Assembly: GCA_910586005.1 (NCBI GenBank)
Contig: CAJUHG010000080.1
Span: 1 to 11,979, forward strand
DNA from: an uncultured Lachnospiraceae bacterium
GTDB taxonomy: Bacteria > Bacillota > Clostridia > Lachnospirales > Lachnospiraceae
DNA length: 11,979 nucleotides
Reading direction: 5' to 3'
How positions within the stretch are numbered: position 1 is the first letter of the stretch; each line of letters opens with the position of its first letter. The notes beneath the pieces were generated by a model that was not told where the DNA came from, did not search any database, and worked only from the letters and a program-made list of their open reading frames with translations. Positions 1 through 7,779 of this stretch are shown piece after piece. The position numbers and the translations under genes were made by a program.

Positions 1-2577
1 TTCTTTTAACATTTCTTCTGTAGTATGGAAAAAAAGTGGTGCCTGTTCGTCTGCATCCTTAAAACCTTTTCCTGCCATAATGATACGGCGATATATCTCA
101 TCCTCTGGATCCAAAAAATGTACATCACAGGTAGCTACTACTAGTTTTTGAAATTCTTCTCCTAGTTTTACAATTTTACGGTTAATCTCTCTTAATTCTT
201 CTTCAGAAGCAACCATAGGATTTTCTCCCCGCAACATAAATTGATTATTTCCTAAAGGTTGAATTTCTAAATAATCATAAAACTGTACCAATCTTACAAT
301 TTCTTCTTCAGAACTTCCCCGTAAAATCGCCTGATATAATTCTCCTGCCTCACATGCAGAACCTATCAATAATCCCTCTCGGTATTTAATAAATTCACTT
401 TTGGGGATTCTAGGCTGTCTATGAAAATAAGTTAAATGTGCATCTGACACCAAACGATATAAGTTAATTCTACCTGTATCATTTGTGGCTAGGATAATTG
501 CATGGTGACTAGGTAATTTTTTAATATTTTCTACCGATGTATTTCCCATCTCATTTACTTCTTCTAAAGTAGAAATTCCTTGTTCTCTTAACATTTCAAT
601 AAATTTTACAAATATTTCAGCAGTACATGCCGCATCATCTACCGCACGGTGATGATTATCCAAAGAAACTTTCAGTGCCTTTGCCACTGTATCTAATTTA
701 AAACGATTTAATTGAGGCAGTAATACACGTGCTAATCCTACCGTATCTATCACTGTATAATCGCAGGAAAGTCCTTGATGTTCACAATTTTTACTAATAA
801 AACTCATATCAAATCCAGCATTATGAGCTACCATAATTGCTCCCTCACAAAAATCCAAAAATTCTGGTAATACCTCTTCTATTACAGGTGCATTCATCAC
901 CATGTCATCTTTAATTCCTGTTAATTCCTCAATTTTAAAAGGAATGGGTACTTTAGGATTTACAAAGGTAGAAAATCTATCTATTATTTTTCCTTTTTCT
1001 ACTTTTACAGCTCCTATTTCAATAATTCTGTTATTGATAGGTGAAAAACCTGTTGTTTCTAAATCAAAGACTACAAATGTATCTTCTAGCGTCTGTCCCT
1101 TTAAATTTTCAACAATACTTTTTAAATCATCTACTAAATATGCCTCCACACCATAAAGAATTTTAAAATCATCTTTGGAAGAAATTGCATGGTTTGCATC
1201 TGGAAATGCTTGTACATTTCCATGATCTGTAATTGCAATTGCCTTATGTCCCCATTTCATAGCGCGTTTGATAATATCCTTAACATCTGAAACTCCATCC
1301 ATATCACTCATTTTGGTATGACAATGTAATTCCACACGTTTTTGAGGACTATGATCCATACGGATTGTAGTAAAATCTGATATTTTTTTAATTCCAGTAA
1401 TGGAACCTATCGTAAATTCACCATCAAATTTGTCAATGGTAGTAATCCCCTTGATTTTTAAAAAAGCTCCTTTTGTTATTTCAGCAGTGACATCCGCCAC
1501 AAATTCATTCCGCAGAAACATTTTTACCATAATGGTATCTGTAAAGTCTGTAATGGAGAACATAAGAATCGTTTTCTCATTGCGGATTTCTCTCGTTTCT
1601 ACACTTAAAACTTTTCCGCGAATTACAATCTCACCTATTTCCCCCATGATTTGTTCAATGGAAGTAATATCTTCCTCAAAATCACGTCCATAGATTACCT
1701 CTGGATTATCTGATTTCCTAAATCCTCCAGAAGCACTTTTTTGAAATTCTTTGAAACTCTCTTTCTTTTTTAAATTTCTGACTGTTTTGGTATTACCCTT
1801 AAAAGTTTCATTTTCACTATTTTTATTATTTCTATTTTCAGCTATAGTGGCATTATTTCTAAATGGTCCATGTTCACTTCCATTCGCACTTTTAATTTCA
1901 TTTGTACTGATAATATTTCTAAAAACTTCCTCTTCTGTACTTTTCTCATATAATCTTGCATCAAATTCAGATACATCCATAGTCTGCTTTGCGGCTCTAC
2001 TACTCTGATTTATAATGTTATGTATTTCATTTTGCATTTGAATATCACTGTTCTTCTTATGCTTTTTTTCTTTTGGCTCTGTATAATCTAATTCAATATC
2101 CACATCCATACTACAACGTTCACAGATAATTTTTTCTAAAATTTCTACTAGTTCTTCTGCTTTCTGCCTTGCAATTATAGAATCTTCTAATGTCAATTTT
2201 AACTTATGTTTTTCTGGAAACTCCATTTGTGCCATACGCAAAATATTATATTCTAATGGACTATAAAGACGAATTTCTTCCATAATACTTTCTTTATAGA
2301 TATCCATTAAGTTTTTTAGATTATATTGGCTAGAAAGTTGAAATTTTTCAATAATTTTTATAGAAATATTATGATTGGGAAAAAGCTGTTTCTTAATATC
2401 TGTTTCTAAGTGGTAAATATTTTTCTTTTTAATCAATCGCTTGCTCATAAGATAGATTCTAAGATAATTTTGTTGACGGTTTGTAGACACTTTTGTCACT
2501 TCCACTTCTGTCATAAGTTTTTCCATTTCTGATTGAATTTTCAAATCTGGAAAAACATCAAAAAACAGCTTACTCAT
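1..2577 (-). CDS. polC: DNA polymerase III alpha subunit, Gram-positive PolC type (partial, C terminus off the window)
   Basis: PolC is the replicative DNA polymerase of low-G+C Gram-positives, with built-in 3'-5' proofreading. The window holds the first 859 codons. PolC proteins are usually about 1,430 to 1,450 residues, so the polymerase palm, fingers and tail lie beyond base 1. Order seen: an N-terminal domain (about 1-170); a polar low-complexity linker (about 180-290); an OB fold (about 310-390); the first PHP half with HCH at 418-420 and an ITDHGN motif; a DEDD exonuclease inserted in the PHP domain, with DLET at 505-508, a VAHNAGFD motif and H643...D647/D648; then the second PHP half containing TCDVHFLDP. 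The exonuclease within a split PHP domain separates PolC from DnaE. Start: ATG at 2577 with GGAG 10 nt upstream, inside the end of ispG, leaving 3 nt between the genes. The three acidic exonuclease motifs and the PHP histidines are present, so nothing suggests inactivation. Confidence 0.97.
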   Translation of the reverse strand, partial: MSKLFFDVFPDLKIQSEMEKLMTEVEVTKVSTNRQQNYLRIYLMSKRLIKKKNIYHLETDIKKQLFPNHNISIKIIEKFQLSSQYNLKNLMDIYKESIMEEIRLYSPLEYNILRMAQMEFPEKHKLKLTLEDSIIARQKAEELVEILEKIICERCSMDVDIELDYTEPKEKKHKKNSDIQMQNEIHNIINQSSRAAKQTMDVSEFDARLYEKSTEEEVFRNIISTNEIKSANGSEHGPFRNNATIAENRNNKNSENETFKGNTKTVRNLKKKESFKEFQKSASGGFRKSDNPEVIYGRDFEEDITSIEQIMGEIGEIVIRGKVLSVETREIRNEKTILMFSITDFTDTIMVKMFLRNEFVADVTAEITKGAFLKIKGITTIDKFDGEFTIGSITGIKKISDFTTIRMDHSPQKRVELHCHTKMSDMDGVSDVKDIIKRAMKWGHKAIAITDHGNVQAFPDANHAISSKDDFKILYGVEAYLVDDLKSIVENLKGQTLEDTFVVFDLETTGFSPINNRIIEIGAVKVEKGKIIDRFSTFVNPKVPIPFKIEELTGIKDDMVMNAPVIEEVLPEFLDFCEGAIMVAHNAGFDMSFISKNCEHQGLSCDYTVIDTVGLARVLLPQLNRFKLDTVAKALKVSLDNHHRAVDDAACTAEIFVKFIEMLREQGISTLEEVNEMGNTSVENIKKLPSHHAIILATNDTGRINLYRLVSDAHLTYFHRQPRIPKSEFIKYREGLLIGSACEAGELYQAILRGSSEEEIVRLVQFYDYLEIQPLGNNQFMLRGENPMVASEEELREINRKIVKLGEEFQKLVVATCDVHFLDPEDEIYRRIIMAGKGFKDADEQAPLFFHTTEEMLKE

Positions 2578-2580
2578 CTT

Positions 2581-3648
2581 TTATTCACTCCAATGCAATA
2601 ATTCATAACGGAGAGCTTCTAACAACTCTTCTTCTTTTACTTTTTTATAAATTTCTCCATGTTTGATAATTAAACCTTCTCCGATTCCTCCAGCAATCCC
2701 AATATCTGCTTCCTTTGCTTCTCCAGGGCCATTTACTACACATCCCATTACTGCAACTTTTAAATTTAGCGGAATATCGCTTACCATATCTTCCACCTGA
2801 TTTGCAAGACCAATTAAATCAATTTGTGTTCTTCCACAAGTTGGACAAGAAACGATTTCAATGCCACCTTTTCGAAGTCCTAAGGTTCTCAATATAATTT
2901 TAGCAGATTTAATTTCTTCTAAAGGATCTCCTGTGAGAGATACACGAATCGTATCACCAATTCCTTGACCTAATATCATTCCAAGTCCTATTGCGGATTT
3001 AATATTTCCACTAGTTATAGTTCCAGATTCTGTAATTCCAACATGTAAAGGATAATCTATCTGCTTTGCAATCAATTCATGAGCTTTCACGCACATCAAT
3101 ACATCAGAAGATTTAATGCTGATTACTAAATTATCATATCCCATATCCTCAATCATATGAACTTTATCCAATGCACTTTCTACAATTCCTTCTGCTGTAA
3201 CGCCAGAATACTTTTCTATCAATTTCTTTTCCAAAGAACCACTATTTACTCCTACACGAATGGGAATATTTCGCTCTTTTGCAGTATTAATTACAGCTTG
3301 AATACGTTTTTTTTCTCCTATATTTCCAGGATTAATACGAATTTTATCTGCACCATGTTCCATCGCCGCAATTGCAAGCCGATAGTCAAAATGAATATCG
3401 GCTACCAAAGGAATAGTAATCCCTTTTTTTATTTCTTCTAATGCTTCTGCAGCTTCCATATTTGGAACGGCACAGCGTATAATTTCACAACCTGCAGCAG
3501 TAAGTTTTTGAATCTGAGAAATGGTTCCTTTGATATCTTCTGTTCTTGTATTTGTCATAGACTGGATAAGAACAGGATTCTTACCACCAATCACCCGATT
3601 ACCAATGTGTATTTCTCTTGTGTTTTTTCTAATTATCTGATTTTCCAT
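2581..3648 (-). CDS. ispG: 4-hydroxy-3-methylbut-2-enyl diphosphate synthase (flavodoxin-type), IspG/GcpE
   Basis: IspG carries out the penultimate MEP-pathway step, reductive ring opening of methylerythritol cyclodiphosphate to HMBPP, using a [4Fe-4S] cluster in the cytoplasm. The 355-residue length fits the compact bacterial form, which lacks the plant-type insert. Visible marks: an N-terminal TIM-barrel start with VLIQSMTNTRTED; VADIHFDYRLA; the cluster-binding CPTCG (C268, C271); and CVVNGPGE with C303 and E310. In solved IspG structures three cysteines and this glutamate bind the cluster, so all four ligands are present. The ATG at 3648 has only a weak ribosome site (AGG, 7 nt spacing). 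The gene follows rseP after 115 nt and ends 3 nt before polC. With dxr two genes upstream, it puts two MEP enzymes in this cluster. Confidence 0.97.
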   Translation of the reverse strand: MENQIIRKNTREIHIGNRVIGGKNPVLIQSMTNTRTEDIKGTISQIQKLTAAGCEIIRCAVPNMEAAEALEEIKKGITIPLVADIHFDYRLAIAAMEHGADKIRINPGNIGEKKRIQAVINTAKERNIPIRVGVNSGSLEKKLIEKYSGVTAEGIVESALDKVHMIEDMGYDNLVISIKSSDVLMCVKAHELIAKQIDYPLHVGITESGTITSGNIKSAIGLGMILGQGIGDTIRVSLTGDPLEEIKSAKIILRTLGLRKGGIEIVSCPTCGRTQIDLIGLANQVEDMVSDIPLNLKVAVMGCVVNGPGEAKEADIGIAGGIGEGLIIKHGEIYKKVKEEELLEALRYELLHWSE

Positions 3649-3763
3649 AAGGAAGCCTGCTACTTAACTATAGTAAAATACTTTTTCCCTCTTGTAGTGA
3701 GATGCAAATTTTGAAAATTCTATCTAGTAGCTTTTCCTTTCATTTTTATATAAAGTATAACAA
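3649..3763 (-). other. rseP-ispG intergenic spacer, no clear signal
   Basis: This 115-nt, very A+T-rich gap is one of the longest inside the gene run. It contains only short A/T palindromes such as AATTTTGAAAATT near 3706-3718. TATAGT-like and TACTAT-like boxes lie about 25 nt before ispG, but neither has a recognisable -35 at the proper distance. An internal promoter for ispG-polC is possible but not supported. No terminator and no small gene with a ribosome site was seen. Confidence 0.4.
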
Positions 3764-4798
3764 TTATAAAATATTTCTTATATCATTGAACATTACAAAT
3801 ATCATCAATGCCATCAATGCCATCAATCCTACAAAATGTACCATACCTTCTTTTTCTGGTGCAATTTTTTTTCTTCTAATTGCTTCAATAATTAAAAATA
3901 CAAGTCTTCCTCCATCCAATGCTGGAATAGGAAGCAAGTTCATAATTCCTAAATTAGCAGAAAGAAAGATAGAAAAATTAACCATACTTAAAATTGCAAT
4001 TACTGTTCCACCTGTGGATTGGCTATTTTCATAAGTATCTCCCATCAATTTTACAAGTCCAACTGGACCAGACAAATCATTTACCCCTACTTTTCCAGTA
4101 ACCAACATACGAAGACTTTCCATCGTATTGTAAATCCAATATTTCAACTCATAAAAACTATTTGCAATGGTTTCTATAAAATTTCCTCTTACTCTAACAA
4201 CACTACCATTAATGCCTAATAATTCTCTACCAGATTCTTCATCCAGCTTTGGGTGTAAGGTAGTTTCATAACGTTCCCCATCTCTCATATAAACAATATC
4301 TACTGTTTCACCTGGATGAAATAAAGAATATTGGCTTACTTCTCTATAAAAATGGGTGCGATAACCATTCATAGAGATAATTTCATCTCCTGCTTGCATT
4401 CCTGCCTCTTTAGCAGGAAGTCCTTCCATAACTCCAAGTAGTACAGGACGGTCATAACCAACACTGCCAACTACAATTAAAGCAAATATCCATGCCATAA
4501 TGAAATTAAATACAGGTCCTGCTATAACAACACTAATTCTTGCCCAAACAGATTTACTGTTAAAAGCTCTTTGATCTTGGCTATCCCCATCTTCCCCTTC
4601 CATCATACATGCCCCACCAAAAGGCAATAATTTAAGAGAATATTTTGTTTCTCCTTTTGTAAAACCTATCAAAGTTGGACCCATTCCAAGACAAAATTCA
4701 TTTACTCGTATTCCATTTAATTTTGCCAAAAGAAAATGACCTAGTTCGTGGAATAAAATAATAATACTAAAAATAATAATTGCAATTATAATATTCAA
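3764..4798 (-). CDS. rseP: RseP-family site-2 intramembrane zinc metalloprotease (RIP), TTG start
   Basis: This membrane protease cuts substrates inside the bilayer. In relatives it clips anti-sigma factors or leftover signal peptides, but the substrate here cannot be told from sequence. The 344 residues show a first membrane helix carrying the zinc motif HELGH (17-21), a second helix after VIAGPVFNF (about 93-115), a single PDZ region (about 115-190) with a MQAGDEI loop, the third zinc ligand in ALDGGRL (D295), and a last helix (about 322-340). All catalytic elements are intact. E. coli RseP is longer and has two PDZ domains, so this is the short Gram-positive form. The start is TTG: AGGTGG lies 4 nt upstream, the reading frame is closed by a TAG at 4814-4816, and no ATG lies near. 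It begins 1 nt after the dxr stop. The symbol is by family; RasP or YluC would be equally fair names. Confidence 0.93.
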   Translation of the reverse strand: MNIIIAIIIFSIIILFHELGHFLLAKLNGIRVNEFCLGMGPTLIGFTKGETKYSLKLLPFGGACMMEGEDGDSQDQRAFNSKSVWARISVVIAGPVFNFIMAWIFALIVVGSVGYDRPVLLGVMEGLPAKEAGMQAGDEIISMNGYRTHFYREVSQYSLFHPGETVDIVYMRDGERYETTLHPKLDEESGRELLGINGSVVRVRGNFIETIANSFYELKYWIYNTMESLRMLVTGKVGVNDLSGPVGLVKLMGDTYENSQSTGGTVIAILSMVNFSIFLSANLGIMNLLPIPALDGGRLVFLIIEAIRRKKIAPEKEGMVHFVGLMALMALMIFVMFNDIRNIL

Positions 4799-4808
4799 AT
4801 TACCACCT
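4799..4808 (-). promoter_or_regulatory. rseP ribosome binding site formed by the last codons of dxr
   Basis: AGGTGG (4808-4803) is the pair of codons for the last two residues of Dxr (Arg-Trp), followed by the TAA stop and then the TTG start of rseP. It fixes the rseP start, since no other in-frame start follows for a long way, and it implies that ribosomes finishing dxr uncover or supply rseP initiation. Confidence 0.7.
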
Positions 4809-5942
4809 GCTCTCTATTAATGCATAAACCTCTGCTTCTGTTTCAAAAATATCATCTATATCTGGATTTACTATAAAGTGACATTGTTCCATACACATTT
4901 GAATTATTTCTGGAATTTTCAAAAATGGAATTTTTCTCTCTAAGAATAAAGATACTGCTTTTTCATTTGCTGCATTATAGGCAACAGGAATATTTCCTCC
5001 CCTTTTCATAGCTTTAAATGCAAGGCTTAAACCTGTAAAAGTATCTAAATCTGGTTCTTCAAATGTAAGGTTTGAAAGCTTTGTAAAATCTAGTCTTTTT
5101 CCTGATAAATTTTTTCGTTTTGGATAATACAAAGCATATTGAATGGGAAGGCGCATATCTGGTGTTCCAAGTTGAGCAATCACTGCACCATCTTCATATT
5201 CTACCATAGAATGTATCACACTTTGTGGATGTACTATAACTTGTATTTGTTCTAATTCTACATGAAACAGCCACTTTGCTTCCATAACTTCCAATCCCTT
5301 ATTTACTAAAGTTGCTGAATCAATTGTAATTTTTCTTCCCATAGACCAATTGGGATGTTTCAATGCATCTTCTACCTGTACTTGTTCTAAGTCCAACCGT
5401 TTCTTTCCGCGAAATGGGCCACCTGAAGCAGTCAAAAGAATTTTTTTAATAGAATTTTCATTTTCTCCATTTAAAGATTGAAAAATAGCACTATGTTCAC
5501 TATCCACAGGTAAAATTGCCACCTTTTTTTCCTTAGCTAATGGCATAATAATATGTCCAGCAGTTACTAAGGTTTCTTTATTTGCAAGCGCAATGGTTTT
5601 TCCTGCTTCAATGGCTGCAATGGTAGGGCGAATCCCTAGCATCCCAACAATTGCAGTCACTAATATTTCAGCCTCAGGTATTGTGGCAATTTCCAATAAT
5701 CCTTCCATTCCTGCCACCACCTCTACAGGTAAATCTTTTATACTTTCCCGCAAAGTTATTGCTGCCTGCTCCTCCCAAAGAGCCACCTTTTTAGGCTGAA
5801 ATTCTCTAATTTGTGCTTCCAAAAGAGCTGCATTTTTTCCTGCTGCTAAAGCAACTACTTCAATATCTTTCTGCTCTCGGACAATTTCAAGAGTTTGAGT
5901 TCCAATAGAACCAGTAGAACCTAATATTGCAATTTTTTTCAT
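4800..5942 (-). CDS. dxr: 1-deoxy-D-xylulose 5-phosphate reductoisomerase
   Basis: Dxr (IspC) converts DXP to 2-C-methyl-D-erythritol 4-phosphate with NADPH and a divalent metal. It is the committed step of the MEP isoprenoid pathway and the fosmidomycin target. The 380-residue length is normal. The N terminus has the NADPH-binding GSTGSIGTQTL (8-18); then come ANKETLVTAGH, the metal- and substrate-binding PVDSEHSAIFQ, TASGGPF, and HPNWSMGRKITIDSATL followed by NKGLEVMEA, which carries the second metal-ligand glutamate region. All diagnostic motifs are intact. Start: ATG at 5942 with AGAGG 6 nt upstream. It lies 126 nt after cdsA, the longest gap within the nine-gene run, and 1 nt before rseP. 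Its product feeds, through IspG and later steps, the farnesyl diphosphate used by UppS two genes upstream. Confidence 0.98.
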   Translation of the reverse strand: MKKIAILGSTGSIGTQTLEIVREQKDIEVVALAAGKNAALLEAQIREFQPKKVALWEEQAAITLRESIKDLPVEVVAGMEGLLEIATIPEAEILVTAIVGMLGIRPTIAAIEAGKTIALANKETLVTAGHIIMPLAKEKKVAILPVDSEHSAIFQSLNGENENSIKKILLTASGGPFRGKKRLDLEQVQVEDALKHPNWSMGRKITIDSATLVNKGLEVMEAKWLFHVELEQIQVIVHPQSVIHSMVEYEDGAVIAQLGTPDMRLPIQYALYYPKRKNLSGKRLDFTKLSNLTFEEPDLDTFTGLSLAFKAMKRGGNIPVAYNAANEKAVSLFLERKIPFLKIPEIIQMCMEQCHFIVNPDIDDIFETEAEVYALIESRW

Positions 5943-6068
5943 ATTATACCTCTATTCTAAATAACAAAGTAAGCAACTCCCTCATTTTTGAGGGTATGGA
6001 ACACTTTGCTGTGATGACCACAATTACAAAATAATCATTTCTTCTTGTATGAGTGCACATATTATTTT
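5943..6068 (-). other. cdsA-dxr intergenic region with a two-tier hairpin
   Basis: This 126-nt gap holds a hairpin with inner arms CCCTCA (5979-5984) and TGAGGG (5989-5994) around a 4-nt loop, and outer arms CAAAGT (5965-5970) and ACTTTG (6003-6008). No T-run follows on the minus strand, so it is not a standard intrinsic terminator. It may be an RNA processing or stability element. A 38-codon open frame (6060-5944) crosses the gap and stops 1 nt before the dxr ATG, but it has no ribosome site. Confidence 0.45.
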
Positions 6069-6872
6069 TTAGGAAATCAGAAACCATGCGAGGTAATAAA
6101 TAATAGGAGCTGTAAAAATCACACTATCAAATCTATCTAAAATTCCTCCATGTCCTGGAATTAATGTACCATAATCTTTGATATCATAATTACGTTTAAT
6201 AGCAGAGGCTGCCAAATCTCCAACCATAGAAATTAATGCACCAATAGAAGTGATTCCTGCCAATATAAAAATATATTTCATTGGAATTGCCATATGTTTT
6301 TTGAAAAAAAATCCATATAAAATTGTTAAAAGTGCAGTACCCAAAATACCTCCAACTGCTCCCTCTACTGATTTCTTTGGACTTAATTTAGGTGCCATTT
6401 TATGTTTTCCAATTAAAACCCCTACACAATATGCACAAGTATCACATCCCCAAGAACACAAAAAAATTAACCATACAATATAAATACCTGCTGGTAACAT
6501 TCTTGTCTGATAGATACAAGATAACATAATTGCTACATAAAATACACCAATAAATCCAGCAAAAACTTGAGAAGCTTGGTATTTTGGAAAATATAGTACA
6601 TAAACTATCATTAGAAATATTAAAAATACTAGTACAAATAATTCAAATTCTGGTATAAAGGAAATTCCAAGATTAAGATAATATACCACAACAGCTATAT
6701 AGCCTACAAATCCTAATATTTCTTTTTCTATATGAAAAATCCGATAAAGTTCATATAGCCCAACCAGAGAAATAGCAGTAAGCCCAATCAATAATATATT
6801 ACCTCCAGCAATAATTAGGACAAGTGCTGCAATTACCAGTATAATTCCACTTATCAATCGTGTTTTAAACAC
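6069..6872 (-). CDS. cdsA: Phosphatidate cytidylyltransferase (CDP-diacylglycerol synthase), GTG start
   Basis: CdsA makes CDP-diacylglycerol from phosphatidic acid and CTP in the cytoplasmic membrane, the branch point for all phospholipids. The 267-residue product is mostly hydrophobic, with about eight membrane helices beginning at residue 7. The C-terminal family signature lies at about 223-250: SAIKR, then KDYG, then IPGHGGILDRFDS, with the conserved aspartates present. Start choice: GGAGG (6884-6880) lies 7 nt before a GTG at 6872, giving the N terminus MFKTRLISG that is common in the family. A TTG two codons earlier (6878) sits only 1 nt from the GGAGG, too close to be used. The gene follows uppS after 65 nt. 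UppS and CdsA often occur side by side, joining carrier-lipid and phospholipid synthesis. Confidence 0.95.
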   Translation of the reverse strand: MFKTRLISGIILVIAALVLIIAGGNILLIGLTAISLVGLYELYRIFHIEKEILGFVGYIAVVVYYLNLGISFIPEFELFVLVFLIFLMIVYVLYFPKYQASQVFAGFIGVFYVAIMLSCIYQTRMLPAGIYIVWLIFLCSWGCDTCAYCVGVLIGKHKMAPKLSPKKSVEGAVGGILGTALLTILYGFFFKKHMAIPMKYIFILAGITSIGALISMVGDLAASAIKRNYDIKDYGTLIPGHGGILDRFDSVIFTAPIIYYLAWFLIS

Positions 6873-6879
6873 TTCCAAA

Positions 6880-6884
6880 CCTCC
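6880..6884 (-). promoter_or_regulatory. cdsA Shine-Dalgarno, decides the GTG start
   Basis: A perfect GGAGG lies 7 nt before the GTG at 6872 and only 1 nt before the in-frame TTG at 6878. Normal spacing therefore selects the GTG. Confidence 0.75.
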
Positions 6885-6937
6885 TTTATCCCCATGAGCA
6901 AAATATATGCAGCTATGCTTATAAGTTTGATATCCTG

Positions 6938-7705
6938 TTAGCTTGTTGTAATATCTTTGATTCCACCAAAACGTCTATCTCTTTTATTATAGTCCTCAAT
7001 AGCTTTTTCTAATTCCTCTTTTGTAAAATCAGGCCAAGGAACTTCTGTAAAATAAAGCTCACTATATGCAAGTTGCCACAATAAATAATTAGATATTCTC
7101 TGTTCTCCACTCGTGCGAATCAATAAATCTGGGGATGGAATATCCCTAGTATCCAAATAAGTTTCAAATTTTTGTTCTGTTAATTCATCCATAGAAAATT
7201 TATGTTCCTGATAATCCTGCATCATATGTTTCATTGCACGAAGCATTTCATCTCGACTACCATAATTAATAGCAATTTGGAAATTTAATCCATCTTGATT
7301 TTTAGAAAATTCTTCTAATCTGTATATGCTTTCTTGAATATCCTTGTCTAATTTAGAAGTATCCCCTATCACTCGCACTCTCATATGATTTTTTTCTGCT
7401 GTTTTCATACAATTCTTCATATAATTTCGCAACAATTTCATCAATGCATGGACCTCTTCCTTTGGACGATTCCAGTTTTCTGTGGAGAATGCATAAACTG
7501 TCAAATACTTAATTCCCATATTCCATGCTTCTCTACAAATAGTCTCTACATTTTTTGCACCTTGGGTATGTCCATAATTTCTTGGTCTCCCATGCTGTTT
7601 TGCCCATCTACCATTCCCATCTAGAATAATTGCTACATGTTGTGGAATTTTCATATTATGTTTAGATTGCAAAAGTCCATTTCCTTTCGAAGATGGAAGG
7701 AGCAA
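6938..7705 (-). CDS. uppS: Undecaprenyl diphosphate synthase (cis-prenyltransferase), TTG start
   Basis: UppS adds eight isoprene units in cis to farnesyl diphosphate to make undecaprenyl diphosphate, the lipid carrier for peptidoglycan and other wall polymers. The protein is 255 residues from the chosen start. Family marks: HVAIILDGNGRWA with catalytic D29; an NYGHTQGAKN segment; TVYAFSTENWNRP; a FQIAINYGSRDE region; and the C-terminal LLIRTSGEQRISNYLLWQ followed by YSELYFTEVPWPDF. Start: AAAGGAG lies 5 nt before a TTG at 7705. The conserved part begins at an ATG 17 codons later (7654), where many relatives start, but that ATG has no ribosome site, so the TTG is preferred and the true start stays uncertain. 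An out-of-frame ATG at 7709 begins a 15-codon frame that stops 7 nt before 7654. The gene follows frr across a hairpin-bearing gap. Confidence 0.95.
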   Translation of the reverse strand: MLLPSSKGNGLLQSKHNMKIPQHVAIILDGNGRWAKQHGRPRNYGHTQGAKNVETICREAWNMGIKYLTVYAFSTENWNRPKEEVHALMKLLRNYMKNCMKTAEKNHMRVRVIGDTSKLDKDIQESIYRLEEFSKNQDGLNFQIAINYGSRDEMLRAMKHMMQDYQEHKFSMDELTEQKFETYLDTRDIPSPDLLIRTSGEQRISNYLLWQLAYSELYFTEVPWPDFTKEELEKAIEDYNKRDRRFGGIKDITTS

Positions 7706-7728
7706 CCATTCTCCTTTCTATTAAGTTA

Positions 7729-7761
7729 AAATGGGACAGGCGCTGACGCCATGCCCCATTT
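7729..7761 (-). promoter_or_regulatory. G+C-rich hairpin between frr and uppS, possible attenuator or processing site
   Basis: On the minus strand AAATGGG (7761-7755) pairs with CCCATTT (7735-7729), and inside lies GGCG-TCAG-CGCC (7750-7739), with a small internal loop between the two stems. Four T residues end the outer arm (CCCATTTT), then AACTTAAT follows. The T-run is short for a full intrinsic terminator, and uppS begins only 24 nt later with no visible promoter. Partial termination or an mRNA processing site is therefore more likely than a full stop. It is conspicuously G+C-rich for this genome. Confidence 0.5.
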
Positions 7762-7779
7762 ATACACTGTTTCAGAAAT

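Noticed and set aside
902..2008. Plus-strand open frames antisense to polC (and similar ones opposite ispG, rseP, dxr, cdsA, uppS, frr, pyrH and the bactofilin gene)
   Set aside because: They are low-complexity shadows of well-supported minus-strand genes, without recognisable domains; the ones inspected also lacked ribosome sites.
3649..3763. Internal promoter before ispG
   Set aside because: TATAGT and TACTAT boxes occur but without a -35; the A+T richness makes such boxes common.
6010..6022. TGTGATGACCACA, resembling a CRP half-site pair
   Set aside because: Spacing is wrong for CRP, it lies between genes of a co-transcribed run with no promoter, and a 4-bp arm palindrome is expected by chance.
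6873..6878. TTG start for cdsA at 6878
   Set aside because: Only 1 nt separates it from GGAGG; GTG at 6872 has 7 nt spacing and gives the usual N terminus.
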